Assembly: GCA_903930195.1 (NCBI GenBank)
Contig: CAIYXH010000184.1
Span: forward strand, 1-5,054
Length of the DNA stretch: 5,054 nt
Source: an uncultured Actinomycetes bacterium
GTDB lineage: Bacteria; Actinomycetota; Thermoleophilia; Gaiellales; Gaiellaceae
Direction of reading: 5' to 3'
The translations under genes were made by a program, and so were the position numbers. Below, piece after piece: positions 4,328 to 5,054 of the stretch. The notes below the pieces were generated by a model, which was not told the origin of the DNA, made no database searches, and saw only the letters and a program-made list of their open reading frames with translations. Within the stretch, counting starts at the first letter, position 1. Every line of letters begins with the position of its first letter.

Positions 4328-5054
4328 ATGACGACCGCACCCGAGACCGCTGCGCGGCCCCCGCGCCGCCCAAGCCTGTTCGATCGCCTGCTCGGCTGGT
4401 TCCCGCTCACGCTGATCGTCCTCTGCGTGCTCGGCTTCTACGCCGTCCAAGCATCCCTCCGCCACACGCCGTGGGTCTTCAGCGACGAGCTCGAGTGGTC
4501 GCAGATCTCACGGGCGATCGCGACCACCGGCCACCCGGCCCGCCGCGGCCAGCCTGTCGGGTTCAAGTCGCTCTACGCCTTCCTGCTCACGCCGTTCTGG
4601 TGGATTCACTCGACGGCGACCGCCTACGCGGCGATCAAGTACATGAACGCCGTCGTCATGTCCCTCGCGGCGGTCCCGACGTATCTCCTCGCCCGCATGG
4701 TCGTCGCGCGCCGCGCCGCGCTCGCGGTTGCCGTTCTCTCGGTCGCGATCCCCGCCATGAGCTACGCGACGACGATCGTCCCGGAGAACCTGGCCTACCC
4801 CTGGTACGCGCTCTCCTCGTGGCTGATCGTGCGCGCGCTCGCCTACCAGCGCAGGCGCGACACCGTGATCGCGATCGGCGCGTCGCTCGTCGCGATGCTG
4901 GTTCGCTCACCGCAGTTCGGCACGATCGGCGCCGCGTACATCATGGCCGCCGCCGGGCTCTGGCTCACCGGGCCGCGCGGGCGCCACTGGCGGCGGAACT
5001 GGAGCCGCTCCGACTCCCTCGGCGCGCTCGTGCTGTTCATCGGCGCGCTCTTCC
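4328..5054 (+). CDS. GT-C-like membrane glycosyltransferase, C-terminus cut by the window edge
   Basis: The frame stays open from the ATG at 4328 to the right edge, giving 242 residues of a longer protein. A proline- and arginine-rich cytoplasmic tail (1-24) leads into a first helix (about 26-43) and a non-cytoplasmic loop with SDELEWSQISRAIA (52-65). Acidic residues D53 and E54 are placed like the catalytic acidic pair of the first loop in GT-C enzymes such as ArnT/PMT types. More helices follow at about 105-122, 131-147, 155-172, 178-195 and 200-213, with PENLAYPWY (152-160) in between. Such enzymes use polyprenyl-phosphate-linked sugars on the outer membrane face. The start is one base after the stop of the transferase fusion, so the two are probably co-transcribed and translationally coupled; only a weak GCGGA at 4318-4322 could act as a ribosome site. 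A non-enzymatic multi-spanning protein cannot be excluded. Confidence 0.75.
   Translation, partial: MTTAPETAARPPRRPSLFDRLLGWFPLTLIVLCVLGFYAVQASLRHTPWVFSDELEWSQISRAIATTGHPARRGQPVGFKSLYAFLLTPFWWIHSTATAYAAIKYMNAVVMSLAAVPTYLLARMVVARRAALAVAVLSVAIPAMSYATTIVPENLAYPWYALSSWLIVRALAYQRRRDTVIAIGASLVAMLVRSPQFGTIGAAYIMAAAGLWLTGPRGRHWRRNWSRSDSLGALVLFIGALF

Noticed and set aside
2617..4410. A 597-residue minus-strand open frame opposite the transferase fusion
   Set aside because: The translation is extremely rich in Arg, Glu, Asp and Ala with no hydrophobic core or family motif. The plus-strand frame has clear WecA and Rossmann motifs over the same span.
4656..5040. Minus-strand frames of 84 and 65 residues near the right edge
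   Set aside because: They are antisense to the open GT-C-like frame, which has a coherent membrane topology from 4328 to the edge; the minus-strand products are Arg/Ser/Ala-rich noise.

Overview
The window is about 70% G+C with strong G/C preference at third codon positions. Its starts appear leaderless, and its proteins read like those of high-GC Actinomycetota. The style of the glycan genes and of HemE suggests the class Thermoleophilia (Gaiellales/Solirubrobacterales), but this is inferred from protein character and not from a marker search.

Layout, left to right. (1) Positions 1-727, minus strand: the N-terminal 242 residues of uroporphyrinogen decarboxylase HemE (heme synthesis), running off the left edge. 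(2) Positions 748-1467, plus strand: a 239-residue soluble protein with an N-terminal Ig-like beta-sandwich and an unrecognised C-terminal half. It diverges from hemE across only 20 bp. (3) Positions 1430-2230, minus strand: a Wzm/TagG-type ABC-2 polysaccharide export permease, convergent with gene 2 and overlapping its 3' end by 38 bp. (4) Positions 2231-2517: an intergenic region with a G-quadruplex motif and an imperfect 44-bp dyad. (5) Positions 2518-4326, plus strand: a 602-residue fusion of a WecA/MraY-superfamily polyprenyl-phosphate sugar-1-phosphate transferase with the membrane plus nucleotide-binding module normally found at the N-terminus of CapD/PglF or WbaP-type proteins. (6) Positions 4328-5054, plus strand: the N-terminal part of a multi-spanning GT-C-like glycosyltransferase, one base after gene 5 and running off the right edge.

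Genes 3, 5 and 6, and perhaps 2, look like the edge of a surface-glycan locus next to a housekeeping heme gene. The inferred pathway is that the gene 5 product loads the first sugar phosphate onto the lipid carrier, the gene 6 product transfers sugar from a lipid donor on the outer face, and the gene 3 product exports a lipid-linked glycan with an ATPase not present here.

The most distinctive regulatory signal is that each of the four genes starting a transcript (1, 2, 3 and 5) has a TANNNT -10-like hexamer ending 6-8 nt before its start codon and no Shine-Dalgarno sequence. Between hemE and gene 2 the two hexamers are the two strands of one near-symmetric element. I found no RNA genes, CRISPR arrays, insertion sequences or phage genes.
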